This document shows, in pieces, positions 24,301 through 37,291 of a DNA stretch of 64,000 bases. The position numbers and the translations under genes are program-made. Under the pieces are notes generated by a model that was not told the origin of the DNA, did no database searches, and saw nothing but the letters and a program-made list of their open reading frames with translations. Source of the DNA: Lineus longissimus (Eukaryota > Nemertea > Pilidiophora > Heteronemertea > Lineidae); NCBI RefSeq assembly GCF_910592395.1, contig NC_088311.1:1242501-1306500 (forward strand). Direction: 5' to 3'. Within the stretch, counting starts at the first letter, position 1, and every line of letters starts with the position of its first letter.

Positions 24301-27300
24301 TCGGAACCTTGTTTATTAGCATTTAACCACCTGACCTTCGCCTCACACTCCAGTGGTTCGAATCAACACTTCCGGAATTTGGAGTAGGTGAAATGAAAAC
24401 TCTGCCAGCCTTCTATATATCTGACCTTCCTCTCCGTTGAATTGACACAGCTGCATTTTCTCTAGTGTTTTTAAACTTGAGGACCTTCTGTAGTTCTGAG
24501 CTCTTGTGGGCTGATCAAACCGGTGGGAATCAGCTTCTGTGCCCTTTTTTTGAATCAAGTTCTTTGCTCAGTTTTGAATTTGATGGAATCAATGCCGGCA
24601 CCTGGACATTATCGACCTGAACTACTTTTTTGGTTTCTACATGTGGAACTTGTCAGACAAGAACTCCATCACCAATCTTGCGTCTACAGGCATATATTGC
24701 TGTCTCAGTAGCTGTTTATTTGAAACTATTAAACTGAACGTACATACTTGCACAGAAAGAAAATGATTCATATTCCAGCAGGTGTGGGGATATGATGCCT
24801 ATCAGAATCAGACAGGCCTACATCAGCAGCTTCAACTGCAATTGATTTTGATAACCAAGTTATCATCAGTATGGTATAATATTTCATTCATTTTCAGCGC
24901 AGGACAAATTAACCCTATCCTGACCAGTTTATACAAAATCTGATGTTTGACTGCCCAACATCCAATAACCAGTGACGTTGTGCCTAATTTCAGGTGTACT
25001 TTGGGACGCAGCACGCCAAGATGTACCTTACAGCCAACATGGTGGGCATCAACTGCACCACTGGCATGTCATGTGTCTTCCGTAAAGACATCATTGACGA
25101 GGCGGGCGGGCTGGCACACTTTGGACAGTACCTGGCTGAAGACTACTTCCTTGCCAAAGCATTTTTAGATAGGTAGGTAGCACATTTGGTATTTTAACTG
25201 ACAATCAGAACAAAAATAAAAAGCTGAGCAAGAAATGGAGTGCTGAAAAATCTGTGTCTTTAAACAAGGCATAAGGCTTAATAATTCCTAGCTGTAAAGG
25301 GTTAACTGTAATTCTGCTCAGGCTAAGCCTACCCAAGCCATGCAATCGTGAGTTAAAAGGCTTAGGCCTACCAGGGGCTTAGCTGTGGCCTTTGTGAACA
25401 CCCTGAGGTTGAAATCCAGTATGCAGTGTATAAAGTGCCATGCACAGTTCATGTTGGTGCCTTATATCATTGTTTCTATACTTGTTTTGAAAAAATATAA
25501 ACTTCAATATAAACATGGTTATCGCTATTTGAAAAGTTGAAACAGCCAAACACCAATTAACATCCAATTATCCCAACAGTTTGAGTCATTAGAGGTTGAC
25601 CCATTATTCTGCAACAATTCTTTGAAAGTGAAATATAATATTTGAAGTGAAGTTCTGTGTTTGTAGTATTGATACAACCAAGTCAAAGGTCAAGGGGGGG
25701 GGGGGGGTTAGTCCTCATCCGAAACCTGTAGCCAAGGCATGTGTTATTCTTCACCAATTTGGTCACACAACATGACAAGGATTCTGATCGAGTGTTTAAT
25801 TCTATGGAGACAATTTGATTATCATGTCTCTGGCAGGCTGACTGCTTGGGTTATTGGTCGCTGCCATAATCATGGTTCCAGCCTGCCCCAGTAGCACCAT
25901 CCCTTGAGATCTTATTAGCTAATCAGCATTTCTGGCTCATTCAACGTTGATTATAGACAGAGTAGATACACAGACTCCAACATCTTGACCCTCAATGTGC
26001 TAAACAGACACTGTGCGTCTTGTATGGGTGGAGGTAATGGAGGCAATACTGCTGGAAGTTCAGTATGAGACTTTTATCTTGCTTTTTCAAGTGGCATTTT
26101 CCAACAAGCAAAATGAGTTTCCAACAATAACTGTACTGGGTACCTAGTACTGCATGTACTAGGCCCAGTTGTTTATAATGTTGGAAGCCCATTGGCATAC
26201 TATTGTAAATGAAATGAAAGGAGATAAGCTATTGCTGGAGTTGGTCTGGGCAGCTGGGTATTCTTGTCATGTCACATTCCAGCCCTCCTGCAGTGTATAA
26301 TAAAGTGTGTTTGTCTTTGCAGAGGTTACTGTACTAGAATAAGCTCACAGTTAGCCTGGCAAAATCATGGGAACTATTCAGTTGCAGCCTTCCAAGCAAG
26401 AATGGTCAGGTGAGTCAAAACTTTATCAGTTATCAAAATATGTTTCGCAAAATATTACTATTACAATTTGTAAAATATTGGTTTTAAATGGTATCGCGAC
26501 ATCGAATATGATTTCGGTCACCCTACTTTGAGGTCCAACGGGACCAAACCACGAAATATATCTAACTTTGTGGATCTGTCATATAAAAGTCATTGTCCTT
26601 TAATTCTATCTAGCCAATAAAGAGAGAGAATGCAAAAAGATTTTCTCTTTGGAGGTCGGGCATATCTTGATATTTTTTATGTGTGGCCTGCAAAACAAGT
26701 CACCTTTTCGGTATTCAATAACCTGTTATGATCTTATACCAGACACAGGTTGGCAATCTGTGATTGTTGAACCATGTCTTCATTTATGATTTACGCCAGC
26801 TACTTTGGGATCCGGTCTGATTGAACCACACAATCTGAGTCATAGAACTCTTTATTGGCCGGCTATTCTTTGGCTTTGATGATTTGATGTACCTTACTCT
26901 TGGAGCAAACAATTAATTGAAATTCTTCCAACCATAAAAATACTTTATGATTAGGAAAATATTATAAACCACTGAATCATTCAATGTCTTGAGAAGTGAT
27001 TCACTGCTGGGGAGAGGGCTTTGACATGACGTCATTCTCATTGTTCTTAACCAAAACTCTTGGCGAGTGGCAATCAAAGAGTGACACAGATTACATTAGT
27101 TTTGGAATGTTGTCAAATGTTCCTAATTTGTTGTGGCCTTGTGCCCCCTATCTGTGACTTATCTCTCTATTCCCTATTGCAGGTGGACCAAGTTGCGTAC
27201 AGCAATGCTTGTGGCCTTGTGCCCCCTATCTGTGACTTATCTCTCTATTCCCTATTGCAGGTGGACCAAGTTGCGTACAGCAATGCTTCCCCACACTATC

Positions 27301-28706
27301 ATCCTTGAGCCTCTGTCCGAGTGCCTGTGGCTAGGGACCCTCAGCTCCCTGGTCGTGACTTACCTCCTTGGATGGAATGGTATCGTCTTCTTCCTCACAC
27401 ACTGCTTATGTTGGTTCATTCTAGACTACATCCTACTAAAAGTTATCAATGTAAGTAAATGAGTTCTTTGTTTATATCTTCTTCAATGTTATTTTCATCT
27501 TTTGGTGAAGTCATGTCATTGACTTCTCTGAGCAAGACACCTTTAGTTTGGTGTTATTCTGACCAAGATCAGCATGACGAGGAGACGATGTGATCCCATT
27601 GTTAGGCTGACGCATGGTATATCTTGTTATTCATCATTCAGACAAAGCTTGTGATGTCTGCTGAAAGGTTTTCACTGAGATGTCAGAAAACCTTTCAAAC
27701 TGTGCCATTTACCGTAAACCTGAAATTGAGTGGTAGAGTTTGATAAGCCTCGACCTGTATTGCATAGTTTATAACTATAATCTGCATGTACTGGTCACTA
27801 AACCCATAACTGGTTTGATGCTCGAGTCGTATCGAAACTTGAGCCATATTTCATATTATGAAAGCAGTATTGTTGATTAGAAGAATAGATGCATTCATCC
27901 AACTGCCATGTTGTCAAGGCACCAGATGATCGAAGGGTTTGGCCTATCCCAGACTGGTCACCTGTATCATTCATTATAACTCTTGCACATCGATATGTAG
28001 TTGAGGTTTATGTTCAAATTTGATTGATATCAATTTCTATGCTGACTGGATCAATACACAGCTTGTCTGTAGAGCTCTTTGGTGACTGATGGTCACATTC
28101 TGTGCTCGTTGTTGGACAGGAGCTCTTTGGTGACTGATGGTCACATTCTGTGCTCGTTGTTGGACAAGGATTGCCCAGACGATGAACGACTGTCGACCAA
28201 TCGACTGTAAACAACGTCATTAGGCGGACATTTTGTTATTACCAATTTCTCGAATAACTGTGATTTGTGATAATAAAAACTGCAGAAACATATTTTTTAT
28301 TCAGAAAAACTAAGAGAAATTTCAATATATATAATATTCCTACCAATATTTTTTTTTAATTCAGATTTTTGTTCAGAAATTTTCACAAATTGCAAAAATC
28401 AAAAAGGCGTGCAAATTTCAGATATGACCAATCAGATCCTCTCGATGCTTCCTGTGCCACTTGGATGTCTGTTTTCACGCCAATGATTTAAATCCCGTTA
28501 GTAATTTTCCACACTTGCGTTTTCAGAATGGGCCACTACCATTTAGTAAATTTGATTTCCTTGTGGCATGGTTGTTCCGGGAGATAGCCTCTCCGTACCT
28601 ACTCATCAAATCACAAATCAGCAACAAGATACATTGGCGGCACCGATCGTATGTTGTGCGGTGGGGCGGCTACCTCGAGGAACTACACGAGAAAGCAAGA
28701 GTGTAA
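15355..28706 (+). CDS. UGCG: Ceramide glucosyltransferase (glucosylceramide synthase)
   Basis: GT21 enzyme of the Golgi/ER membrane that transfers glucose from UDP-glucose to ceramide, the first step of glycosphingolipid synthesis. Nine exons: 15355-15455, 16058-16199, 17380-17482, 18068-18169, 21828-21946, 24994-25172, 26323-26409, 27261-27450, 28527-28706. All have GT-AG borders with matching phases; total 400 residues against about 394 in vertebrates. Seen in order: N-terminal membrane anchor (residues 6-33), [14 protein letters not shown], the D1 region (YDEIDP), the DSG of D2 (SDSGIR), TGMSC, D3 (AEDYF), then Q-x-x-R-W (QARMVRW) split across exons 7 and 8, and C-terminal hydrophobic segments. 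The MAAPVE start is preferred by family length; an in-frame ATG at 15262 would add 31 residues. A CRE-like TGACGTCA lies at 15263-15270. Exon 8 has a duplicated acceptor (see 27133-27288). Confidence 0.96.
15925..15956. repeat. Perfect 14-bp hairpin in UGCG intron 1
   Basis: catggaggtattat and its exact complement flank a 4-base loop. The stem could form in the pre-mRNA about 100 bases upstream of exon 2. Confidence 0.75.
25694..25707. repeat. G14 homopolymer in UGCG intron 6
   Basis: Run of 14 G; a likely site of length variation or sequencing error. Confidence 0.8.
27133..27288 (+). repeat. Perfect 78-bp tandem duplication over the UGCG exon 8 acceptor
   Basis: 27133-27210 and 27211-27288 are identical. 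Each unit holds a polypyrimidine tract, an AG acceptor and the first 28 bases of exon 8 ([10 protein letters not shown]). The acceptors are at 27181-27182 and 27259-27260. 78 is a multiple of three, and the upstream reading stays open, so use of the first acceptor adds 26 residues without breaking the frame. Confidence 0.95.
28073..28168. repeat. 48-bp tandem duplication in UGCG intron 8
   Basis: agctctttggtgactgatgg... occurs at 28073 and again at 28121 with period 48. Intronic, no splice signal involved. Confidence 0.85.
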
Positions 28707-29085
28707 GATCTGAAACCAGGAGAATTGACATTTCCGCTGTTATTTTTGTATCGTTGAGCGATCTGTATCATATTGTCATCATTATTTATTATCATTTCGT
28801 ACCAGTTCCTTGCAAGAGGAAATGTTTAATGGGTTTCCTCTGATAATTGTAAACACGGCGAAATTTAGAGTCACTTATAGACAGCTACAAACACAACTAT
28901 GGTGAGCCCTTAAATGTTTTAGATCAATTGGAAATTTCAAAAAGCTAATAATGCCATCGTTTTGCCTTGATGATTGTACATGTAATTAGCAAAGTTTGAG
29001 TTATTTTGGAGACAGTTTCAACATGTCTTGGGTCTTGCTATAGCCTGATATCAAATATGCCCAGCTGAAGAAGCTGATAGTGGGT
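28707..29085 (+). other. Probable UGCG 3' UTR
   Basis: Non-coding sequence between the UGCG stop codon and an AATAAA at 29092-29097, the first good polyadenylation signal downstream. The true end may be further on. Confidence 0.45.
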
Positions 29086-29195
29086 GATATGAATAAAGAC
29101 TAGCAAATGCTTTTACTCCGGTTTTGTACAGGAAGGCCTAGTGTAAATGTACATGGAGATTTAGATAAAAGCATTTGCTAGTCTTTATTCATATC
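29086..29195. repeat. Perfect 30-bp inverted repeat carrying AATAAA on both strands
   Basis: Arms 29086-29115 and 29166-29195 are exact complements around a 50-bp spacer. Each arm contains gaataaagactagc, so a polyadenylation signal points out of each arm on opposite strands (plus at 29092-29097). It follows the UGCG stop by about 380 bp and could be the UGCG cleavage signal within a hairpin, or the ends of a small transposon. Confidence 0.8.
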
Positions 29196-32100
29196 CATTG
29201 TCTAACACCTTGTCTAGTATTTCTCTTCTCACAATATCTTGAATTTGATAAACAGCTCTTGGATTCATAAAAACTGGAGAGTTAGTCTACTTTGTGTGCT
29301 GTGGTTCAGCCTGAGTAGACCTGAAGGACTGTACTTATTGCCATTGCAAAGTACAGCATTTTTCAACAGGACACTTACACATGAAAAAGATCAAAGACTT
29401 CTGCTAAATCAAGATCAAGGGAAATGTCTCGTCGAATTACCCCTCTCTGACGAACAATCTGTCAGCGCACGGGAAATCTTGAAAAAAACACACAAAGATA
29501 CGCCCAGTCATCGCCATGGCAACTACACCAAATATGGTTAACACAAATCCACCTGTGATTCATGTTGCTGCATCTCGTCATTCTTGTGATGCAACCAAGA
29601 TGTGGTTAGCATGACAAAGGACACATTCAAACTGACTCCATTTTTTTACTCCTTTTTTCTCCGTTTCTGGTAATTGATAAATATTGAATTTTCGATGGTT
29701 GAGCAAAGGACAGGTTTTAACTGCCGTACATCTTAACAACCAAGGTGGCTATTTACTGTGGTGCATGATAAACAATCAATTGATTATATGGTTTCTATAG
29801 ATTTTCTTGATCTTTTTGTGGCAAAGGCCCGTGTCTACAGTTGTCAGATGAAGCTACATGTAGTGCTGGTCTCGTTTATTGATAGCACCCTACCAACACA
29901 CGGTGATAACCCGTCAACTCACAAGGGGGAATTTCTGCTGACATTCCAGTTTGCATTTCATTTTTCATGACCCCCTTCACTGGGTTATGGGTCCGACGGC
30001 TCAATGTAAAGATTCACAAGTCATATGTTCTCCATCTCATCAACTAAGAGCCTTGGGGGAACTTTTAGCTGTTTGATATTCAAAGCGGACCTAACTGTTG
30101 TTCTTCCTAGCAGACTCAACCAGTTTGAACGAGACATGAGGTAAACTTTTCTTACCACTGTAGATTAACATCTCAATCTGGGTTTGTTAGTTACGATTTG
30201 TACCAACAAATTTTTGGGGATGACTTTTGAAAAACTGTTTGAAAAGCGTATTGGGTGTTAAGTTTGAATTGACACTGTGCGTTTCTCTGCTTAAGTCATT
30301 TGTGGAGAAGACAATTTCAGGCTGGATGTAACCTGTTCATCATCGGGGTTTCAGTAAGTCAGGTTTTCCAGGTGCATTTTGCCCTGTTTTCTCTTCATGG
30401 TCAATATTGTATGAGTATTATAGTTCTTGACAGAGAACACATTAGGTTTGAATGTTCACTTGGATCATGATACTTGGAAGGGCTATGTCACATGCCCAAT
30501 GTTGGCTTCGTGTAGTTTTTGCCAAGTCAAAATCAACTTGATTTTTTTCCAGATTACAATTAGCAATATTTACCGTGGTTTTTCAGGTGCATTTTGCACT
30601 GTATGAATCATATCAAGATGTATAAATCGCTTTGTAGTGGATTCCATTTGAATTGGTCAGGAGCATTTGCTGCTTTCAAAATGGCAGCACCAGGCCAGGT
30701 GCTGTCCCAGCTCGGCTCCTGACCGAGTTATTAGAAAGTCATTCTAGCGTCAGTGGGGTCATTTATTTTTTTCATCGCAGTATTAATCTGATTTGAAATC
30801 ATTGGTGTAATGTTTTATTTATTGATGTGTTGATTTATAGATTTTGAAGACAGAATCTGAACTACAGAGTACATCGTGGTATTTGAAAATGCTTTAACCG
30901 CTGATGAGTCATCGTAACTTAGTTGGCCTTGCCAAGAACACGACCCATAAAGTTTATCACAAGTTTCTACGAGCTTTCCCAGTTCTGGCAAAAGATGTCA
31001 TTCCGTTCGAAACATGTACTCGAAATCAGAACTTTTGATTCCAGTGATTGGCCCCCACCCACTTTGTCTTGCCACCCCTCCATAATGAATAGTGGACTAG
31101 CCCTGGAGAAGTATTCTACATCATTGTTTTTCCTGTCAACTTAAAAATTTGTGTTGAAATACTGCGTTGTTTATTTTCCTCTTCTTCCCACTTGTATTCA
31201 GTCAGCCATTTGAATAAAATTGGGTTCCATCTGAATTTAAATTATATTCAAACGGTTTCAAGTTCAATTTTTATTATTTGAAAATGACTTGAATCATATT
31301 TTATGGTTGTGTATTCTTTAAGTTGAGCCATCATTTCTGATTAAGAATTTGAATTGTGACTTCCCACATCGCTATCATATTGATAGCGGTATTTATCCCG
31401 CTGGACCATAATCATGTCGCCAACCGTCGTCATTTCTACTGTATAAATGTAACTTTTTTATTGCTGCAAAACGTGTATAACGTAGGGTGAAACCTGCTTG
31501 CTTGTATTCTATGTACAGCCACCGTACGCCCCCTGGTGGACATACATGGTATGATGGGAACCAGGTGTTCCTGGATCAGTGTATGAATAAAGCGCTGCTC
31601 TGCCTCTTCACAAGATATTAATACCTTCACTTGATCCGACTCTCTGCTGGTTTGCATGAAAATTCAAGTGGACAATTAACCTCAAGCCAAGTTTTCGGAA
31701 AGGTTGTTTATTTTTTCGGTTGATCGTTATCAAGTTGGTCAAAGTCATAGACTGGCGTCGTGAATCCTGTGCATAGACATTTTGAAATTAAACTTCTGTA
31801 AAGCTAATTTAGAAGAAAAAAATGATTTGACCAAATTTTCCCCTGGGAACTTTTGACTTTGGTCTTGTCATTTGCAGACCCCTCCAGTTTTGCTCAAGCC
31901 CGACAATTTCTATTTCTTCAGTTCCCTCTCTAACAATCTTAAATGCTTGATTTTGGTTATTCTTTGGTGTTGGTTAACTGTAGTGTTGCCATGGTAACCG
32001 ACTGTTCTTGGTGGCAGGTATTTTCACTTGGATCACGTGAAGGTGTTTGAGGGACATTTAGTGTAATACCCAGGTGTTCTTTACTAGTGACTGTGGGGAC

Positions 32101-33981
32101 AAAACTTATCAGGCAGTCTTTGGTACTGCACCATGTATGTGTGAAATACCACAGGCATTCATTCTTACAATTACATCCCAAGTTGCTTATCAAGTATCCC
32201 CCTGGTGATTTCTGTCCTGTTAGGTTGGTCATGACGGAAAATACATGTGTTGTCGTCAGAGTTTGTTTTATTGTTGATTCAACTCTGTTAGCAATCATAT
32301 GATTTTACTTGAACCGACCCATGTGTTAGGCAGAGCAGTGCAGTGTCTTGGGTCATAAAAAATTAAAAAGTAAAAAAAAGTCAACCTCAGGTAGATCTGG
32401 GAAGCTTATGGTGCTCTAGGAGCATGTTTCGTTTCGCCGTGTTGTCAAGAGGAGGACATCTTCTGAGTAGAGGGTTCCTTTTGTCCACGAGTTATTGAAT
32501 TTGATTATTTATTGTAATATTTAAAATGAAATGTTGAGGTCCTTATTTATTTGATTGAATTCTGTTTGTCTTCAAACACCGAGATTTGACTTTTTTCGCA
32601 TCAAAATCATGCAATTTGGAACCCTGCAATTCAGAAGTGTTCAGATTTGAACCTCTTGCATAACAATTTAGGATGTGTTTATTCAAAATTTAGTGAAATT
32701 TTCATTTTAAAATTGTAGTGTAAAGTATCAAATTTATTCAAGAGAAAAGTCCAAATTGAATGTTAAAGGAAGTTCAGTTTCAATGTTTTCCGGTTTACTC
32801 AGTGGTTCTGAATGAATTTAATTTATGACTCCAGGAACTTTTGTAAACAGTTTGAGCCATTTTGGTCTGATTTTACTTCCATTTAGTGTTGGAAAATATT
32901 ACCTGTTTCCACTGAATGCTTTCTGCTGTTTCTTTATCATGATTGAAAAGTTCCAATTTTTAAAGCTTTTGCAACCCGTCATTTGAGTCCTTTTTCAAAT
33001 AATCCTGCAGATTTATGCTTCTGTAGTTATTCATTTGTCATGGGGAAGGGTACTTTTGTGAATTGTTTAGAAATTAGAATTTAGAATTTAGAATTTAGAA
33101 AATCCAGGGAACCGTATATTCCCGTTCGATATCATTGTTTGATTATGCAAATTTCCAAGATTTTTCGAGAGTGATGTAGTGTTGTGAAGTTTCCAGTTTC
33201 CAGTTTCCAAGTTTCAGCACACTTTGTTTGCTGACTAAGATATATTTCACGTATTTTATTTCCATTCCATAATGATGTCAACTATTGAGGACTGGGTCAT
33301 TTCTGACAGAGAAAGAAACCTTCTGAAATGATATCCTAAAAAGTCATTGAAACTTTAGGAAAAGAATACCATTGAATTGCTCATTTCCGGAGCTGTTAAT
33401 TTAGTACTCGTATTTATTGTACTTCGTCAACATCAAAATACACTTTAGACAGAAGTATCCCAATCCTCAATGGTTTAAAGCATGATATCCACCCCAACAC
33501 AGACCAAATGGACCCTTTGATCTCCATAAATCTATCACTAAGTGGTCTAATTCATTATATCATAGGGGTGCTAGGTAGATAACTTTCTTCATTTACATTC
33601 TTATTTATGTTTCATTTTTGTGCTGTAGCTTCCATTTTCTGAAGAAAGGGCAAGAGTGTGATGATGCCTCTAGTTGCTTGAACATTCATAAGAGTTTCTC
33701 TGATCTGACCCCACTGGTCAGACAGGTGTAAGTTAATACAAGTAACAAGCTTTAACTTTGCAGACTTCCTGTGGTCATTTCCAGGCGAAAGTCTTTGTAA
33801 CTCATGCTGTAGACCGCCAAATGTTCACCGAGCTCTAATTTACATATTTTCGTTTGGTGACGAAATTTTACATTTGCTGCTGAAATTCAATGGTCAATGA
33901 ATTATAGAGAGGAAATTTCTGCAATTTCTAATAATATGGTTTACAGTTGTCAGTCAACCAATCTCTGAAGTTATATATAAA

Positions 33982-34481
33982 GGTCACTTGATTTAGGTCG
34001 TCTCTAGCATGCACAAGAGAAACACAAAGTCTATCCTTAAAAGTAGGTCAGTTGGTTTAGGTCGTCTCCAGCATGCACAAGAGAAACACAGAGTCTATCC
34101 TTAAAAGTAGGTCAGTTGGTGTAGGTCGTCTCTAGCATGCACAAGAGAAACACAGAGTCTATCCTTAAAAGTAGGTCAGTTGGTTTAGGTCGTCTCTAGC
34201 ATGTACAAGAGAAACACAGAGTCGATCCTTAAAAGTAGGTCATTTGGTTTAGGTCGTCTCCAGCATGCACAAGAGAAACACAAAGTCTATCCTTAAAAGT
34301 AGGTCATTTGGTTTAGGTCGTCTCTAGCATGCACAAGAGAAACACAAAGTCTATCCTAAAAGTAGGTCAGTTGGTGTAGGTCGTCTCTAGCATGCACAAG
34401 AGAAACACAAAGTCTATCCTTAAAAGTAGGTCATTTGGTTTAGGTCGTCTCTAGCATGCACAAGAGAAACACAGTCTATCC
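33982..34481 (+). repeat. 64-bp minisatellite, about 8 units, with nuclear-receptor half sites
   Basis: Units start at 33982, 34046, 34110 and so on (one unit is 63 bp), with very few substitutions. Each holds ggtcgtct(c/t)tagcatgcac and agagaaacaca. The junction of seven units gives AAAGTAGGTCA, at 34040-34050, 34104-34114, 34168-34178, 34232-34242, 34296-34306, 34359-34369 and 34423-34433. That matches the ROR/REV-ERB consensus WAWNTRGGTCA exactly. No coding frame. Confidence 0.9.
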
Positions 34482-36953
34482 GGAGTTGTTGCAATGGATG
34501 TGGTGGTTTCAATTCTTGTCCAAAACTCCTCATAATAATTGTTCTATATAAAAACATACAGAACTGTTCTTGTTTGTGTTGATTCTGGTCAAATTCTTAT
34601 TATGATATAGGAAATCCTTTGCCCACACTACATGTACGAGTTTTGAAGTTAGAAAAAGTGATCTTTCAAATCATCTCCAAGAGTTCACCTCTTCCTTAGA
34701 ATTTGTCATTTAAACTATTGCTATTGTGATTCTTATGAAGCGATTTATTGAGTTACTTGACGCGTCTTGTTGTGTTGATTCTGCTAGTCTTCTGCTTGTA
34801 TTTCTATGTCTTGTCTATGCAAAACTATGCAAATTTTCTCAGAGCGACATAACCTTCATCCCAGCAGCGTCCATTTTCACAGTGTGCTGCCATAACTTTG
34901 ACGCAAGACAGGTTATAGGACTTTGTTAGATAGAAATGGCACTTCTTGATTCTTTTGTAAATGATTTTTTCCTGTAAATAAGGTGTAAATTTGATGATAA
35001 CCATGTTCCAAATGATTTCTCTCAATAATACCTTGATGTAAACATGTCCTCTTTGATAGTATGTTCGTCCATTGTTAACATGGACTGGTTTGATCAGACA
35101 GATCTTGTTCTATTGAGAGAAATTCCTCTTCTGGCCAAAAGAACTTCAAACCAAAGGACAATGGCATTTAGTTTTATTTGCCTCCCTCCGCCTAACCAAT
35201 GGGACCTCCACTCGGCAGGAGAGATTCTCAGAAGCGCCCCAAAATGCTGCCTAATGTCAGGAGACGTACCAGCAAGGTGACGCAATCTGCACTCTTCAGA
35301 TAGTCTGACCGATTTATGAACAGTATACGATAGACTGCTTCAAGGTCTTCACATGTCCTGTTTGGCATTTCAATTTTTTTGGCCAGAACTTGAAAAGAGG
35401 TTACAACATTGATACAGAACATAACCTTTATGATTTGAGGCATTTAGAACATGGTAGTTTTGATTAAATGGTAACTTTGAAGGTAGGGCAGTTGGCTTTT
35501 TTTGTTTGAACTCTGTTTAAGTTATTAGTAAAGTTTGCTTTGAGTTTCGCTAACTGTAAATAGAATGTCGAACAGAATTTAGCTCAGATATCACTGGTCA
35601 AACCTGAGCTGACCAATTCTCTTCCTCACCAGCCTTACCACTAGATTGTACCTGCATTAGATTTACTTGTGCCAAAAACTTAATTAGTTGATTAAACTCC
35701 TGAGTATTATAGTTATGAAGCATACTGGTTCATCAAATTAAACCAGCATACTGTAACCAGGTAATGTTTGCGACTGTTCTATTTGCGCGATTTGGGAGCT
35801 AATGCAAACTTAAATCAAGTGATAATTTCAACTCAACTGCAATAATCATTAATTTTGCCAGCAAACACGAAGTAAGGTTGACATACTCGGTTTGCAGTGT
35901 TTATTTTGATGAACCAGTGTGTTAAAGTAGCTCAAACTCTGTACTGGTTTGCAGTGATGAATGAAGCCATTCGGGTAGCTATAATTTGATAGAACTTTGC
36001 TACTCTCAATCCTGCATGATATTTTTTACCTTTGATTTAAAGGAAATGTTCCTTGAACTGATTTCTTCCTGAAGTATGATAGTGAACCCTTCAAGGACAG
36101 GCAGGAATAGAATACTTGAGAAAGAGATTGCAGTTGACATTTGTTTCCTTATTGTGTAGTGCATCAAGGTGATATAATTCACCCTGAACAAGATGCAGTG
36201 TTTCACATTTTGACATTTGTTTTAGTGCCATGACTTCCTTTGTTCGTTGCCTGCAGTCCTTGAGAGGTTAACGTATGCGGAGTGTTCTCTTGATCCTGAC
36301 AAGTGCAGTGTGTTCCAATACTTAATCACTGCTCTGTCAAGGTCAATCATAATGTAACACTATCTTATGAAATAAATCTTTAGGATATTAATATATTTGT
36401 GCTTTCGTTTTTTGGAAATGGAAAGTTCTGCAGAATCCCAAAGGTCTTGCCCTTAGAATCTTTTGGAGGAGTAATCTCAGACTCTTGACTGAAGTATGCA
36501 CCGTGTCCTGTGATGATGCTGAATAACCAAAGACCCATCAATCCCCTCACTCATCCAATCCTGAATCTTGACATTTCATGTCACTGTGCCAACACAACAA
36601 GCCAGCCATTATGGTCCTGCACTGTCTGTGTCGGCACCACCCCTGTGACCCTGGCACCCTGCATCGGGTAATACAACAACCATATTCAGCAGGTCGGGAA
36701 CAACCTGCATTGTGACCTCAAACAATAGTATACATGTAGTCCTTTTCACAGGGCAGCAGCCCTCTAATGACTGACGCTATTTGGTGTCTCCCTTAAAGCA
36801 AGGTAGCACAGCAACTCTGAGAGTCCGAAGAGAACAGAGCCAAGATGAATTGCCAAAGGCTTTATTCAACCAATTGACACAAGTCACATAGCCTATCTGT
36901 AATAGAGCCAAAACACACATGTACATGTAGGCATACCTATACATGTCGACAGA

Positions 36954-37291
36954 ACATGATACTCTAAAACCTTGAATACTAGGAATGAGGCTCCACCCCC
37001 ATTCATTACAATGGAGGAGGGATTCTTAAACCTCAATATCTATTCTAAAGAAACGACACAATGGATCTCTTTTATTAAAAGAAATGGGCCTACTCTCACA
37101 AGTGATGTTGATTTCGTTTCACTGTCAATGACAGCCAAGTTGAGAGCATAATTATAACACATTCGACTCCACTGGCCCATGCCATTGATAAAAGAATAAT
37201 ACCTCACTTATTGGCCAATTCCCATTCAAAACAATTGTAATGATTGGGGGCCGAGCCTCATTCCTTGTATTCGAGGTTTTTGAGTACATGT
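36954..37291. mobile_element. Foldback/MITE-like element with about 58-bp inverted arms
   Basis: The left arm (36954-37012) and right arm (37233-37291) are imperfect reverse complements: aggaatgaggctc in the left is matched by gagcctcattcct in the right, and the match extends to acatg-tactc at the outer ends. The centre is AT-rich and non-coding. Typical of a non-autonomous palindromic element; no target-site duplication could be fixed. Confidence 0.6.

Noticed and set aside
24340-24380. tRNA B-box-like ggttcgaatc
   Set aside because: No A box at the right distance and no cloverleaf could be drawn.
33982-34481. CRISPR-like array
   Set aside because: Units are contiguous 64-bp tandem repeats without unique spacers, in a eukaryotic genome with no cas genes.
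36006-36206. ORFs in the UGCG-MUTYH interval
   Set aside because: AT-rich sequence, no domain, no splice context.
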